From positions 62,001-126,000 of the forward strand of contig NZ_JACHJH010000008.1 of NCBI RefSeq assembly GCF_014203555.1: a DNA stretch of 64,000 bases. Reading direction: 5' to 3'. Position 1 is the first letter of the stretch. Each line of letters starts with the position of its first letter. Below, piece after piece: positions 25,478-34,114 of the stretch. The translations under genes and the position numbers were made by a program. The notes under the pieces are model-generated. The model saw only the letters and a program-made list of their open reading frames with translations, was not told the DNA's origin and did no database searches. The DNA comes from Streptomyces olivoverticillatus (lineage in GTDB: Bacteria; Actinomycetota; Actinomycetes; Streptomycetales; Streptomycetaceae).

Positions 25478-26479
25478 ATGGCGACAGACCTCAAGGGCCG
25501 CCACTTTCTCAAGGAGACGGACCTCACCGCCGAGGAGTTCCACAGCCTCGTCGAACTCGCCGCCGAGCTGAAGGCCGCCAAGGCCGCGGGCACCGAGGAG
25601 CACCGGCTGACGGGCCGCAACGTCGCGCTCGTCTTCGAGAAGACCTCCACCCGCACCCGCTGCGCCTTCGAGGTCGCCGCCGCGGACCAGGGGGCCCGCA
25701 CCACCTACCTCGACCCCGCCGGTTCGCAGATCGGCCACAAGGAGTCGGTCAAGGACACCGCGCGGGTGCTCGGCCGGATGTTCGACGCGATCCAGTACCG
25801 GGGGCACGGCCAGCACGTCGTCGAGGAGCTCGCCGCCTACGCGGGCGTGCCCGTCTACAACGGCCTGACCGACGAATGGCACCCCACCCAGATGCTCGCC
25901 GACGTGCTCACCATGACCGAGCACACGGCCAAGCCGCTGGAGCACGTCGTCTTCGCCTACCTCGGCGACGCCCGCTACAACATGGGCAACTCCTACCTGA
26001 TCACCGGCGCCCTGCTGGGCATGGACGTGCGCATCGTGGCCCCCGAGGCGCTCTGGCCGTCCCCGGACGTCATCGCGCGCGCCCGGCAGCTCGCCGAGCA
26101 CAGCGGCGCCCGCATCACGCTCACCGAGGACGTCGCCGAAGGCGTGCAGGGCGCGGACTTCATCGCCACCGACGTCTGGGTGTCCATGGGCGAGCCCAAG
26201 GAGGCATGGGACGCGCGGATCGCCCTGCTCGCCCCGTACGCGGTCACCATGGACGTGCTGCGCGCGACCGACAACCCCGCGGTGAAGTTCCTGCACTGCC
26301 TGCCCGCCTTCCACGACCTGGGTACCTCGGTCGGCCGCGAGATCTACGAGCGCCACGGGCTGACCTCGCTGGAGGTGACCAACGAGGTCTTCGAGTCCCT
26401 GCACTCCGTCGTCTTCGACGAGGCCGAGAACCGGATGCACACCATCAAGGCCGTGATGGTGGCGACGCTGGCCGACTGA
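25478..26479 (+). CDS. arcB: Ornithine carbamoyltransferase (catabolic or anabolic)
   Basis: The 333-residue protein has the carbamoyl-phosphate motif STRTRCAFE near residues 56-64, the ornithine-side HCLPAFHD near 270 and HPTQMLADVLTM near 135-145. It belongs to the long ArcB/ArgI-like group. Adjacency to arginine deiminase favours the catabolic direction, phosphorolysis of citrulline; anabolic use cannot be excluded from sequence. TAGGAG precedes ATG 25478. The 91-base gap from arcA has an AT-rich stretch (TATATAG) that could carry its own promoter. A strong hairpin follows the gene. Confidence 0.92.
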   Translation: MATDLKGRHFLKETDLTAEEFHSLVELAAELKAAKAAGTEEHRLTGRNVALVFEKTSTRTRCAFEVAAADQGARTTYLDPAGSQIGHKESVKDTARVLGRMFDAIQYRGHGQHVVEELAAYAGVPVYNGLTDEWHPTQMLADVLTMTEHTAKPLEHVVFAYLGDARYNMGNSYLITGALLGMDVRIVAPEALWPSPDVIARARQLAEHSGARITLTEDVAEGVQGADFIATDVWVSMGEPKEAWDARIALLAPYAVTMDVLRATDNPAVKFLHCLPAFHDLGTSVGREIYERHGLTSLEVTNEVFESLHSVVFDEAENRMHTIKAVMVATLAD

Positions 26480-26506
26480 GGAAGCCGAGGTACGCGCCCG
26501 GACCGA

Positions 26507-26539
26507 GGGGGCGGCGGGGCTCCGGCCCGGCCGCCCCTT
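26507..26539. terminator. Hairpin terminator after ornithine carbamoyltransferase
   Basis: A GGGGCGGC-rich arm (26507-26520) pairs with GCCGCCCC (26530-26537) across a TCCG loop with one mismatch, followed by TT. It ends the arginine deiminase pathway unit. Confidence 0.6.
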
Positions 26540-26586
26540 CGCCGTGCCGGTGCGTCCTTTCTCCGGCTCTTCCTTATCGCGCACTC

Positions 26587-26600
26587 GTGACGACAGTCAC
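26587..26600. promoter_or_regulatory. GTGAC-N4-GTCAC operator-like dyad, copy 1
   Basis: GTGAC-GACA-GTCAC is a perfect 5-4-5 inverted repeat 70 bases before the enoyl-CoA hydratase ATG. The near-identical GTGAC-GGCA-GTCAA is at 32396-32409, between the ligase and acyl-CoA dehydrogenase genes. A shared PaaX site is the likely meaning. Confidence 0.55.
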
Positions 26601-26669
26601 AGAGCGGTGATAGCTTCGCGGGGCAGGCACCAGCCCGGACCAGCTCCCGGCAGAAGGAGGCCGTGCTTC

Positions 26670-27497
26670 ATGAGTCCGTTCATCGGCTCCGCGTCCCGCA
26701 CCGAGGCCTGGCGGCACTTACGCCTGACCCTCGACGACGGTGTCGCCACCATCACCCTCTCCCGCCCCGCCAAACTCAACGCCCTCACCTTCGGCGCCTA
26801 CGCCGACCTGCGCGACCTCCTCCCCGAGCTCGCCCGCGACGGATCCGTACGGGCCCTCGTGCTCGGCGGGGCAGGCCGCGGCTTCTGCTCCGGAGGCGAC
26901 GTCGACGACATCATCGGCGCCACCCTCGCCATGGACACCGGCCGCCTGCTCGACTTCAACCGCATGACCGGCCAGGTCGTACGGGCGCTGCGCGAATGCC
27001 CGTTCCCGGTGATCGCCGCCCTGCACGGGGTCGCCGCGGGAGCCGGGGCCGTGCTCGCCCTCGCCGCCGACTTCCGCATCGCCGACCCCACCGCGCGCTT
27101 CGCCTTCCTCTTCACCCAAGTCGGCCTCTCCGGAGGCGACATGGGCGCCGCCTACCTGCTGCCCCGCGTCGTCGGCCTCGGCCACGCCACCCGGCTGCTG
27201 ATGCTCGGCGAGCCCGTGAAGGCCGAAGAGGCCGAGCGCATCGGCCTCATCAGCACCCTCACCGAGGAAGGACAGGCGCCCGCCGCCGCACAGGCCCTCG
27301 CCCGCCGCCTCGCCGACGGCCCCGCCCTCGCCCACGCCCAGACCAAGGCCCTGCTCACCGCCGAGCTGGACATGCCGCTCTCCGCCGCCATCGAGCTGGA
27401 CGCCGCAACGCAGGCGCTGCTGATGCACAGCGCCGACTACGCCGAATTCCACGCGGCCTTCACCGCCAAGCGGCGTCCCGCATGGCGGGGGCGCTGA
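26670..27497 (+). CDS. Enoyl-CoA hydratase/isomerase family protein
   Basis: The 275-residue crotonase-fold protein has the oxyanion-hole segments LGGAGRGFCSGGDVDD (about residues 64-79) and GVAAGAGAVLALAADFRIADP (about 115-135), and Glu in GEPVKAEEAERIGLIS. Crotonases of aerobic aryl-CoA pathways hydrate or open the ring-derived product after oxygenation. GAAGGAGG at 26653-26660 and ATG 26670 set the start; an in-frame start 126 bases upstream lies before the promoter dyad and is rejected. The fused monooxygenase gene begins three bases after its stop. Confidence 0.87.
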   Translation: MSPFIGSASRTEAWRHLRLTLDDGVATITLSRPAKLNALTFGAYADLRDLLPELARDGSVRALVLGGAGRGFCSGGDVDDIIGATLAMDTGRLLDFNRMTGQVVRALRECPFPVIAALHGVAAGAGAVLALAADFRIADPTARFAFLFTQVGLSGGDMGAAYLLPRVVGLGHATRLLMLGEPVKAEEAERIGLISTLTEEGQAPAAAQALARRLADGPALAHAQTKALLTAELDMPLSAAIELDAATQALLMHSADYAEFHAAFTAKRRPAWRGR

Positions 27498-27499
27498 CC

Positions 27500-29794
27500 A
27501 TGCGCATCGCCGTGATCGGCGGCGGCCCCGGCGGCCTCTACGCCGCCCTGCTCCTCAAACGCCTCGATCCCGACCGTCACATCACCCTCTGGGAGCGCAA
27601 CGCCCCCGACGACACCTTCGGCTTCGGCGTCGTCCTCTCCGACGAGACCCTCGGCGGCATCGAGAGCGCCGACCCGGAAGTCTACGCCGCCCTGTGCCGG
27701 GAGTTCGTGCGCTGGGACGACATCGACATCGTCCGCCGGGGCACCGTACTGCGCTCCGGCGGCCACGGCTTCGCCGCGCTCGGCCGCCACCGGCTCTTGG
27801 AGATCCTCCACGAGCGCTGCCGCAGCCTCGGCGTCACCCTGCGGTTCACCACCGAGGCCCCGCCCGCCGCCGAACTCGCCCGCACCCACGACCTGGTCGT
27901 CGCCGCCGACGGCGTGCACAGCCGTACGCGCGACGCTCACGCCGACATCTTCCGCCCTATCCTCACCACACACCGCTGCCGCTACATCTGGCTCGCCGCC
28001 GACTTCGCCCTCGACGCCTTCCGCTTCGAGATCGCCGAGACCCGCCACGGCGTCATGCAGCTGCACGCCTACCCCTACGCCCGCCCGTCACCCGACCACC
28101 ACCCCACAACGAGGCCCTCCGGGCCGCACCTTCCCGATGGCGCCAGCACCGTCATCGTCGAAATGCGGGAGGAGGTGTGGCGCGCCGCCGGACTCGACCG
28201 GTGCGGCGAACAGGCCTCCATCGACCTGTGCGGCACCGTCTTCGACAGCCTCCTCGGCGGCCGCCGCCTGCGCTCCAACCGCTCCGCGTGGACCGCCTTC
28301 CGCACGGTCGTCAACGAGCGCTGGTGCCACGGCAACACCGTCCTGCTCGGCGACGCCGCCCACACCGCCCACTTCTCCATCGGCTCCGGCACCAAACTGG
28401 CCGTCGAGGACGCCCTCGCGCTCGCCGCCCGGCTCCAGCACACGCCCTCGGTCCCCGAGGCGCTGGCGGCGTACGAGGCGCAGCGGCGGCCGGCCGTCGA
28501 GTCCACCCAGCGCGCCGCCAGGGCCAGCCTCGAATGGTTCGAGGAGCTCGCGGCGCACCGGGACCAGCCGCCGCGCCGGTTCGCCTTCTCCCTCCTCACC
28601 CGCAGCCGCCGCGTCACCCACGCCAACCTGTGCCTGCGCGATCCGGCCTTCGTCGCGGCAGTCGAGGCCGAGGCGGGCGTGCCGCCGGGCACGCCCCCGA
28701 TGTTCACGCCCTTCCGGCTGCGCGGCCTGACCCTGCGCAACCGCGTCGTCGTCTCCCCGATGGACATGTATACGGCGGTCGACGGCACCCCCGGCGACTT
28801 CCACCTCGTCCACCTCGGCTCGCGGGCTCTGGGCGGCGCGGCCCTCGTCATGACCGAAATGGTGTGCGTCAGCGCCCGGGGCCGGATCACGCCGGGCTGT
28901 ACGGGGCTGTACGCGCCCGAGCACGAGCGTGCCTGGCGTCGCATCACCGGCTTCGTCCACGAGCGGGCCCCCGGTACCGCCATCGGCGTCCAGCTGGGCC
29001 ACTCCGGCCGCAAGGGCTCCACCCGGCTGATGTGGGAGGGTATCGACGAGCCGCTGCCGCACGGCAACTGGCCCCTGGCCGCAGCCTCGCCGCTGCCCTA
29101 CCGGCCCGGGGTCAACCAGACCCCGCACGCCCTCGACGCCGCCGAAATGGCGGAGATACGCGCGGAGTTCGTCCGCTCGGCCGAGGCCGCCGCCCGCGCC
29201 GGCTTCGACCTGCTCGAACTGCACTGTGCCCACGGCTACCTGCTCTCCGGCTTCCTCTCCCCGCTCGCCAACCACCGCACCGACGCCTACGGCGGCTCAC
29301 TCGCCGGCCGCCTCGCCTACCCCCTGGAGGTCTTCGACGCCGTGCGGGCCGCCTGGCCCGCCGACCGGCCCATGACGGTGCGTATCTCCGCCACGGACTG
29401 GGCCCAAGGGGGCACCACGGCCGACGACGCGGTCGTCATGGCGCGGGCCTTCGCCGAGCACGGGGCCGATGCCGTCGACGTGTCCACCGGGCAGGTGGTT
29501 CTTCACGAGCGGCCCGCCTACGGCAGGTCGTACCAGGTGCCGTTCGCCGAGCGGATACGGCGCGAGGCGGGCGTGCCGGTCATCGCGGTGGGCGCCATAT
29601 CGTCGTGGGACGACGTGAACTCCCTGATCCTGGCCGGGCGGACCGACCTGTGCGCGCTCGGACGCCCGCACCTGTACGACCCGCAGTGGACGCTGCACGC
29701 GGCCGCCGAGCAGGGCTACACGGGCCCCGGTGCCCCGTGGCCCGTGCAGTACCGCGCGGGCAGCCGCAGACCGCCCACGGGCCGGGGGGTGTGA
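27500..29794 (+). CDS. Bifunctional aryl-CoA monooxygenase/OYE reductase (2-aminobenzoyl-CoA or salicylyl-CoA type)
   Basis: The 764-residue protein is a natural fusion. Residues 1-390 are a class A FAD monooxygenase (VIGGGPGGLYAALLLKR at 4-20; VLLGDAAHTAHFSIGSG near 283-299). Residues about 400-764 are an Old Yellow Enzyme-type FMN reductase (FTPFRLRGLTLRNRVVVSPMDMY; QLGHSGRKGS; ELHCAHGYLLSGFLSPLANHRTDAYGGS). This is the layout of 2-aminobenzoyl-CoA monooxygenase/reductase and of proteins annotated as salicylyl-CoA 5-hydroxylase/oxidoreductase. It hydroxylates and partly reduces the aromatic ring of the CoA thioester. The nearby RidA-like gene slightly favours an amino-substituted substrate. 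Confidence 0.9.
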   Translation: MRIAVIGGGPGGLYAALLLKRLDPDRHITLWERNAPDDTFGFGVVLSDETLGGIESADPEVYAALCREFVRWDDIDIVRRGTVLRSGGHGFAALGRHRLLEILHERCRSLGVTLRFTTEAPPAAELARTHDLVVAADGVHSRTRDAHADIFRPILTTHRCRYIWLAADFALDAFRFEIAETRHGVMQLHAYPYARPSPDHHPTTRPSGPHLPDGASTVIVEMREEVWRAAGLDRCGEQASIDLCGTVFDSLLGGRRLRSNRSAWTAFRTVVNERWCHGNTVLLGDAAHTAHFSIGSGTKLAVEDALALAARLQHTPSVPEALAAYEAQRRPAVESTQRAARASLEWFEELAAHRDQPPRRFAFSLLTRSRRVTHANLCLRDPAFVAAVEAEAGVPPGTPPMFTPFRLRGLTLRNRVVVSPMDMYTAVDGTPGDFHLVHLGSRALGGAALVMTEMVCVSARGRITPGCTGLYAPEHERAWRRITGFVHERAPGTAIGVQLGHSGRKGSTRLMWEGIDEPLPHGNWPLAAASPLPYRPGVNQTPHALDAAEMAEIRAEFVRSAEAAARAGFDLLELHCAHGYLLSGFLSPLANHRTDAYGGSLAGRLAYPLEVFDAVRAAWPADRPMTVRISATDWAQGGTTADDAVVMARAFAEHGADAVDVSTGQVVLHERPAYGRSYQVPFAERIRREAGVPVIAVGAISSWDDVNSLILAGRTDLCALGRPHLYDPQWTLHAAAEQGYTGPGAPWPVQYRAGSRRPPTGRGV

Positions 29795-29805
29795 GAGCGG
29801 AGCAC

Positions 29806-30657
29806 CTACGCCGGCGCTGCGCCCACGAACTGTGCCCCCGCGTCCCGCAGCCGCCCGTGCAGCGCCGCGAAGACCCGGGCCGCCCGCCCGCCCGGCCACT
29901 CGGCGGGAAGCAGCGAGGCCGGCAGCCCCGGGTCCGCGTACGGCAGCCGCCGCCAGGAGTCCAGCGCCAGCAGGTAGTCGCGGTAGGCGGCCTCCGGCGG
30001 CACCGGACGCCGCCGCGCCCAGCGGCGCAGTACGGGCTCGTGGGCGTCCAGGAACGCCCGGTGCTGCGTGGCCAGCGCCTCCAGGTCCCACCAGCGGGCC
30101 ACCGAAGCGGCGGTGGGCTCGAACCCCAGGTGGCAGCCGCGGAACAGATCGACGTAACGGTCCAGATCCAGCCGTTCCAGCGTGTGCCGGGTCTCCTCGT
30201 GTACGTGCGCGGGGGCGATCCACACCCCGGGCGCGGCCGTCCCGAAGCCGAGCCGGGAGAGTCTGGAGCGCAGCAAGTGCCGCTTGTGCCGCTCCTGTTC
30301 GGGCACCGAGAAGACGGCCAGCAGCCAGCCTTGGGCGGAACGGGCGGCGGGGCGCCCGTAGATGCGCCGGTCGCCGTCCGCCAGCAGCTCGCGGGCGGCG
30401 GACGAGAGCCCGTACCCGGCGGCGCCGTCCGCCGTGCGCCCGGCCACGAGCAGCCCGCGCCGCTTGAGCCGGGAGACGGCGGAGCGCACCGACGGCGAGT
30501 CGACGCCCACCGTGCCCAACAGCCGGATCAGGGAGGCGATCGGGACCGGGCCGGCCGGGGCTTCGGCGCTGCCGCGCCCGTAGGCGCCGTAGAAGGTGAC
30601 GATGAGGGACCGTGGAGTGTGCGGCGGTTGCTGGTCGGTCAGGCGCTGGTCAGTCAC
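29806..30657 (-). CDS. paaX: PaaX family transcriptional regulator
   Basis: The 283-residue protein has the PaaX layout: an N-terminal winged helix (SLIVTFYGAYGR, IASLIRLLGTVGVDSPSVRSAVSRLKRRGLLV, residues 16-75), a central region with RSRLSRLGFGTAAPGVWIAP, and a C-terminal domain containing DLFRGCHLGFEP and RWWDLEAL. PaaX repressors sense aryl-CoA thioesters such as phenylacetyl-CoA. Its GTG overlaps the upstream ligase stop by eight bases, so regulator and ligase are co-expressed, and control of the whole aryl-CoA locus is likely. The cognate effector would be the CoA product of that ligase. Confidence 0.9.
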   Translation of the reverse strand: MTDQRLTDQQPPHTPRSLIVTFYGAYGRGSAEAPAGPVPIASLIRLLGTVGVDSPSVRSAVSRLKRRGLLVAGRTADGAAGYGLSSAARELLADGDRRIYGRPAARSAQGWLLAVFSVPEQERHKRHLLRSRLSRLGFGTAAPGVWIAPAHVHEETRHTLERLDLDRYVDLFRGCHLGFEPTAASVARWWDLEALATQHRAFLDAHEPVLRRWARRRPVPPEAAYRDYLLALDSWRRLPYADPGLPASLLPAEWPGGRAARVFAALHGRLRDAGAQFVGAAPA

Positions 30658-32308
30658 GGGGAAACTGTAAAGCGCCTGTGCGCAGCCGGAATCGCTGCAG
30701 TTTGCCGGTGGGCGTGCGCGGCAGGGAGTCGAGGAACTCGATCTCGCGAGGGCACTTGTAGGGAACGATCTCCTTTTTGGTGAACTCCCGCAAATGCGCA
30801 GCGGTTTCCCCGGTGCGCGGGACGCCGGGCCGCAGGACGACGAAGGCGACGACCGCCGCGCCGCGGTGCGCGTCCGGACGGCCGACGACGGCCGCTTCGA
30901 GGACGTCCGGGTGGCGCAGCAGCGCCTCCTCGACCTCGGGGCCCGCGATGTTGAGACCGGCGGAAATGATCATGTCGTCGGCGCGGGCCACGAAGCGCAA
31001 GTAGCCGTCCGGTTCGCGGATGTAGGTGTCGCCCGTCAGGTTCCAGCCGTCGCGGACGTAGGCGGCTTGTTGCGCGGGTGCTCCCTGCGCGCCGGTCAGG
31101 TAGCGGCAGCCGGTGGGGCCGCGCACGGCCAGCAGGCCGGGTTCGCCGTCGGGTGCGGGGCGGCCGTCGGGGCCGAGGACGCGCGCCTCGTAGCCGGGCA
31201 CCGGAAGGCCCGTGGCACCGGGGCGGGCGGCGTCGTCGGCCGCGGAGACGAAGATGTGCAGCATTTCGGTGGTGCCGATGCCGTTGATCAGGCGCAGTCC
31301 GGTCGCGCCCCGCCAGTCGTGCCAGAGGTCGGCGGGCAGGTGCTCGCCCGCCGAGACGCATCTGCGCAGCGAGGAGGTGTCGTACGAGCCGAGCGGTTCG
31401 AGCATGGCGCGGTAGGCCGTGGGGGCGGTGAACAGCACGGTGACGCGGTGGCGTTCGACGTCGGCCAGCAGCTGCTGCGGCCCCTGCCAGTCGGCGAGCA
31501 GCGCCGAGGCGCCGGCGCGGAGCGGGAAGACGACCAGACCGCCGAGGCCGAAGGTGAACCCCAGGGGTGGGCTGCCCGCGAAGACGTCGTCGGGGCGCGG
31601 GCGCAGGACGTGCGCGGAGAAGGTGTCGGCGACGGCCAGCACGTCCCGGTGGAAGTGCGTGCAGCCCTTGGGTGCTCCGGTGGTGCCGGAGGTGAACGCG
31701 ATCAGTGCGACGTCGTCGGCGGAGGTGTCCGAGGCCGCATAGGATGCGGGTTTGTTTGCCGAGAGCCGCAGAAGGTCGTCCGCACCGTCGCCGCCGAAAC
31801 GAGTAATCCGTAAGTGTGGCACCGCAGCGGACACCAGGTCGTCGGCCGATCGGGTGTCACACAGGGCGTGCCGGACGTCGGCCAGGCGGCAGATCGCCGC
31901 CAGTTCCTGCGGCCGCTGGGCGGCCAGGACGGTCACGGCCACGCCGCCTGCCTTCATCACCGCCAGCCAGCAGGCCGCGAGATGGGGTGTGGTCGGACCG
32001 CGCAGCAGCACCCGGTTGCCTGGCCGCACGCCGAGGTCGTCGGTGAGGGTGTGCGCGATCCGGTCGACGCGGCGGGCGAGTTCGCCGTACGACCACACGG
32101 TCCCGTCCCTGTCCCGCAGGGCGGGCCGGTGCGGGCCGAGCCGGGCGATCGTCGCATCCAGCAGCTCCGCACCGCAGTTGAGCCGGTCGGGCGGACGCAG
32201 GCCGGGTGGCGCGCCGGGCAGGTCGAAGCGGAGGTCCGGCCACTGCTCGGTGGGCGGGAGGTGGTCCCGCGGGAAAGTGTCGGCATGCGCCGACGGCGAG
32301 AGTTCCAT
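30650..32308 (-). CDS. Aryl-CoA ligase (benzoate/2-aminobenzoate-CoA ligase type)
   Basis: The 552-residue protein is an ANL-superfamily adenylate-forming ligase. The P-loop FTSGTTGAPKGCTH is near residues 197-210, the A5-type INGIGTTEMLHIF near 340-352, the hinge FVARADDMIISAGLNIAGPEVEE near 442-464 and the catalytic Lys in RTPTGKLQRF close to the end. It activates an aromatic acid with ATP and CoA; neighbours point to 2-aminobenzoate or salicylate. It is transcribed leftward with paaX and divergent from the acyl-CoA dehydrogenase. The ATG at 32308 follows GAGGGGG at a slightly long spacing. Confidence 0.88.
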   Translation of the reverse strand: MELSPSAHADTFPRDHLPPTEQWPDLRFDLPGAPPGLRPPDRLNCGAELLDATIARLGPHRPALRDRDGTVWSYGELARRVDRIAHTLTDDLGVRPGNRVLLRGPTTPHLAACWLAVMKAGGVAVTVLAAQRPQELAAICRLADVRHALCDTRSADDLVSAAVPHLRITRFGGDGADDLLRLSANKPASYAASDTSADDVALIAFTSGTTGAPKGCTHFHRDVLAVADTFSAHVLRPRPDDVFAGSPPLGFTFGLGGLVVFPLRAGASALLADWQGPQQLLADVERHRVTVLFTAPTAYRAMLEPLGSYDTSSLRRCVSAGEHLPADLWHDWRGATGLRLINGIGTTEMLHIFVSAADDAARPGATGLPVPGYEARVLGPDGRPAPDGEPGLLAVRGPTGCRYLTGAQGAPAQQAAYVRDGWNLTGDTYIREPDGYLRFVARADDMIISAGLNIAGPEVEEALLRHPDVLEAAVVGRPDAHRGAAVVAFVVLRPGVPRTGETAAHLREFTKKEIVPYKCPREIEFLDSLPRTPTGKLQRFRLRTGALQFPRD

Positions 32309-32395
32309 CGCGGATGCGCCCCCTCGCGCCGAGGAAGAAGGAGGTGAACGGGGGTCTTGCCAGCGATACGGATCCGCTGTCAGCGTAGCGACTTG

Positions 32396-32409
32396 GTGAC
32401 GGCAGTCAA
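32396..32409. promoter_or_regulatory. GTGAC-N4-GTCAA operator-like dyad, copy 2
   Basis: GTGAC-GGCA-GTCAA matches the 26587 copy at 12 of 14 bases and lies in the 139-base divergent region between the ligase and acyl-CoA dehydrogenase genes. Bound there, PaaX could control both directions. Confidence 0.55.
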
Positions 32410-32447
32410 CCGAGCGCGATAAGTGTGCTCAGAGGGAGGGCGGTCCG

Positions 32448-33617
32448 GTGACGACACCGTTCGCACTGGATGCCGGACAGCGCGCCTGGTGCGCCGAGCT
32501 GCGCGAGCTGGCGGCGCGACGGCTGCGGCCACTGGCGGACCGGGGCGCGCCCGGCCGCGTCAACCGGCTGCTGATCAGGGAGCTCGCCGAACTCGGCCTG
32601 CTGGCAAGGGTCTTGCCGCTTCACAGCTCGGTCGGCGCCATGGACCTGTGCCTGCTGCGGGAGTCGCTGGCCCAGGAGTGTACGGAGGCGGAAACCGCCC
32701 TCGCGCTGCAGGCCTTGGGCAGCCACCCCGTGGTGCGGTACGGCACGGACGCGCAGCGTTCGCGATGGCTGCCGGAGGTCGTCGCGGGCCGCGTGGTCGC
32801 CGCCTTCGCGCTCAGCGAGCCCGGGGCGGGCTCCGACGCGGCGGCGCTGTCCCTGCGGGCCGAACCGGACGGGGCGGGCTGGCGGCTCACCGGCGACAAG
32901 TGCTGGATCTCCAACGCCCCGGAGGCCGACCTCTACACCGTCTTCGCCCGTACCGGCCCGGCGCCCGGCGCCCGCGGCATCACCGCCTTCCTCGTGCCCG
33001 CGGACCGTCCAGGCCTCACGGGCCGGCCGCTGGAGATGCTCGCCCCGCACCCGGTCGGCGCGCTCGCCTTCGACGCGGTGCCGGTCGGCCCCGACGACGT
33101 CCTCGGCGAGGTCGGCGAGGGCTTCCGGGTGGCGATGGGCACGCTGGACCTGTTCCGGCCGAGCGTGGGTGCCTTCGCCGTGGGCATGGCGCGGGCGGCT
33201 CTCGGCGCGGCCGTGGCGCACGCGGGCCGGCGACAGGCGTTCGGCGGGCCGTTGAAGGACTTGCAGGCCGTCTCGCACCGGCTGGCCGACATGGCCACCC
33301 GCATCGAGGCCGCCGCCCTGCTCGTCCATGCGGCCGCCGCGGCCTACGACGCGGGCGAGCCCGGCGTGGCGGGACGCTCGGCCATGGCCAAACTCTTCGC
33401 CACCGAGACCGCGCAGGAGGTCGTGGACGCCGCCGTCCAGATCCACGGCGCCCGCGCGCTGGAGCGCGGTCACCTCCTGGAACACCTCTACCGGGAGGTG
33501 CGTGCGCCCCGGATATACGAGGGGGCGAGCGAGGTACAGCGCACGATCATCGCAAGGGAGTTGTACCGGCGGCATGACGGAGCCGGGAAGCGCGTGAAGG
33601 AGGAGCCGTGCCGGTGA
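32448..33617 (+). CDS. Acyl-CoA dehydrogenase family protein
   Basis: The 389-residue flavoprotein has the family pattern: FALSEPGAGSDAAAL (about residues 120-134), DKCWISNA near 150, RRQAFGGPLKDLQAVSHRLADM near 260-281 and the late YEGASEVQRTIIARELY with the catalytic-region Glu. In aryl-CoA pathways such enzymes desaturate a ring-derived acyl-CoA. GTG 32448 has AGAGGGAGGGCGG in front. It overlaps the RidA-like gene by ten bases, so the two are coupled. The exact step, before or after ring opening, is not known. Confidence 0.87.
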   Translation: MTTPFALDAGQRAWCAELRELAARRLRPLADRGAPGRVNRLLIRELAELGLLARVLPLHSSVGAMDLCLLRESLAQECTEAETALALQALGSHPVVRYGTDAQRSRWLPEVVAGRVVAAFALSEPGAGSDAAALSLRAEPDGAGWRLTGDKCWISNAPEADLYTVFARTGPAPGARGITAFLVPADRPGLTGRPLEMLAPHPVGALAFDAVPVGPDDVLGEVGEGFRVAMGTLDLFRPSVGAFAVGMARAALGAAVAHAGRRQAFGGPLKDLQAVSHRLADMATRIEAAALLVHAAAAAYDAGEPGVAGRSAMAKLFATETAQEVVDAAVQIHGARALERGHLLEHLYREVRAPRIYEGASEVQRTIIARELYRRHDGAGKRVKEEPCR

Positions 33618-34060
33618 ACGAGGAGCCGGCCACGCCGGCGGGCCTGGAACGGATCAACCCCGCCGGGCTCTGTCCGCCCACGGGCTTCACCCACGCCGTC
33701 ACGGCCACCGGCGGCCGCCTGGTCTTCCTCGCCGGCCAGACCGCGCTCGACGCGCACGGCACGCTCGTCGGCGGTGGCCTCCCCGAGCAGTTCGAGCGGG
33801 CCCTGGCCAACCTCCTGGCCGCCCTGCGCGCCGCCGGGGGCGGGCCGGAGCACCTGGCACGGATGACCGTCTACGCCACGGACTTGGGCGCCTACCGCGC
33901 GCACGCTCCCGAACTCGGCCGGATCTGGCGGGCCCTTGCGTGCCGCGACTACCCGGCCATGGCCGCCGTCGGTGTGGTCCGGCTCTGGGACGAGGAGGCC
34001 CTGATCGAACTGGACGGGGTGGCCGTGCTGCCCGAGGACGGTGCGCCGGGTACCGGATAG
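33608..34060 (+). CDS. RidA (YjgF/YER057c) family protein, Arg-less type
   Basis: The 150-residue protein has the RidA fold signatures: HAVTATGGRLVFLAGQTALDAHGTLVGGG, FERALANLLAALRAAGGGPEHLARMTVY and the last strand region YPAMAAVGVVRLWDEEALIELDGVAVL. In active RidA deaminases an Arg follows Pro-Ala in that last strand (PARS...); here Met occupies the place, so classical 2-iminoacid hydrolysis is doubtful. It may act on a ring-derived enamine or imine by another mechanism, or bind a ligand. It overlaps the acyl-CoA dehydrogenase gene and is followed by a strong terminator. Confidence 0.85.
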   Translation: MPVNEEPATPAGLERINPAGLCPPTGFTHAVTATGGRLVFLAGQTALDAHGTLVGGGLPEQFERALANLLAALRAAGGGPEHLARMTVYATDLGAYRAHAPELGRIWRALACRDYPAMAAVGVVRLWDEEALIELDGVAVLPEDGAPGTG

Positions 34061-34096
34061 CCCTCGGCCCCGGGCCGTGCTGCCCGGGGCCGAGGG
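34061..34096. terminator. Perfect 15-bp stem terminator after the RidA-like gene
   Basis: CCCTCGGCCCCGGGC (34061-34075) pairs exactly with GCCCGGGGCCGAGGG (34082-34096) around a 6-base loop, beginning right after the stop codon. It can also serve the convergent secreted-protein gene ending at 34115. Confidence 0.8.
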
Positions 34097-34114
34097 TGTC
34101 TGTGCGCGCGAGGG

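Noticed and set aside
26544..26669. Upstream in-frame extension of the enoyl-CoA hydratase
   Set aside because: It crosses the operator-like dyad and lacks a ribosome site; ATG 26670 has GAAGGAGG in front.
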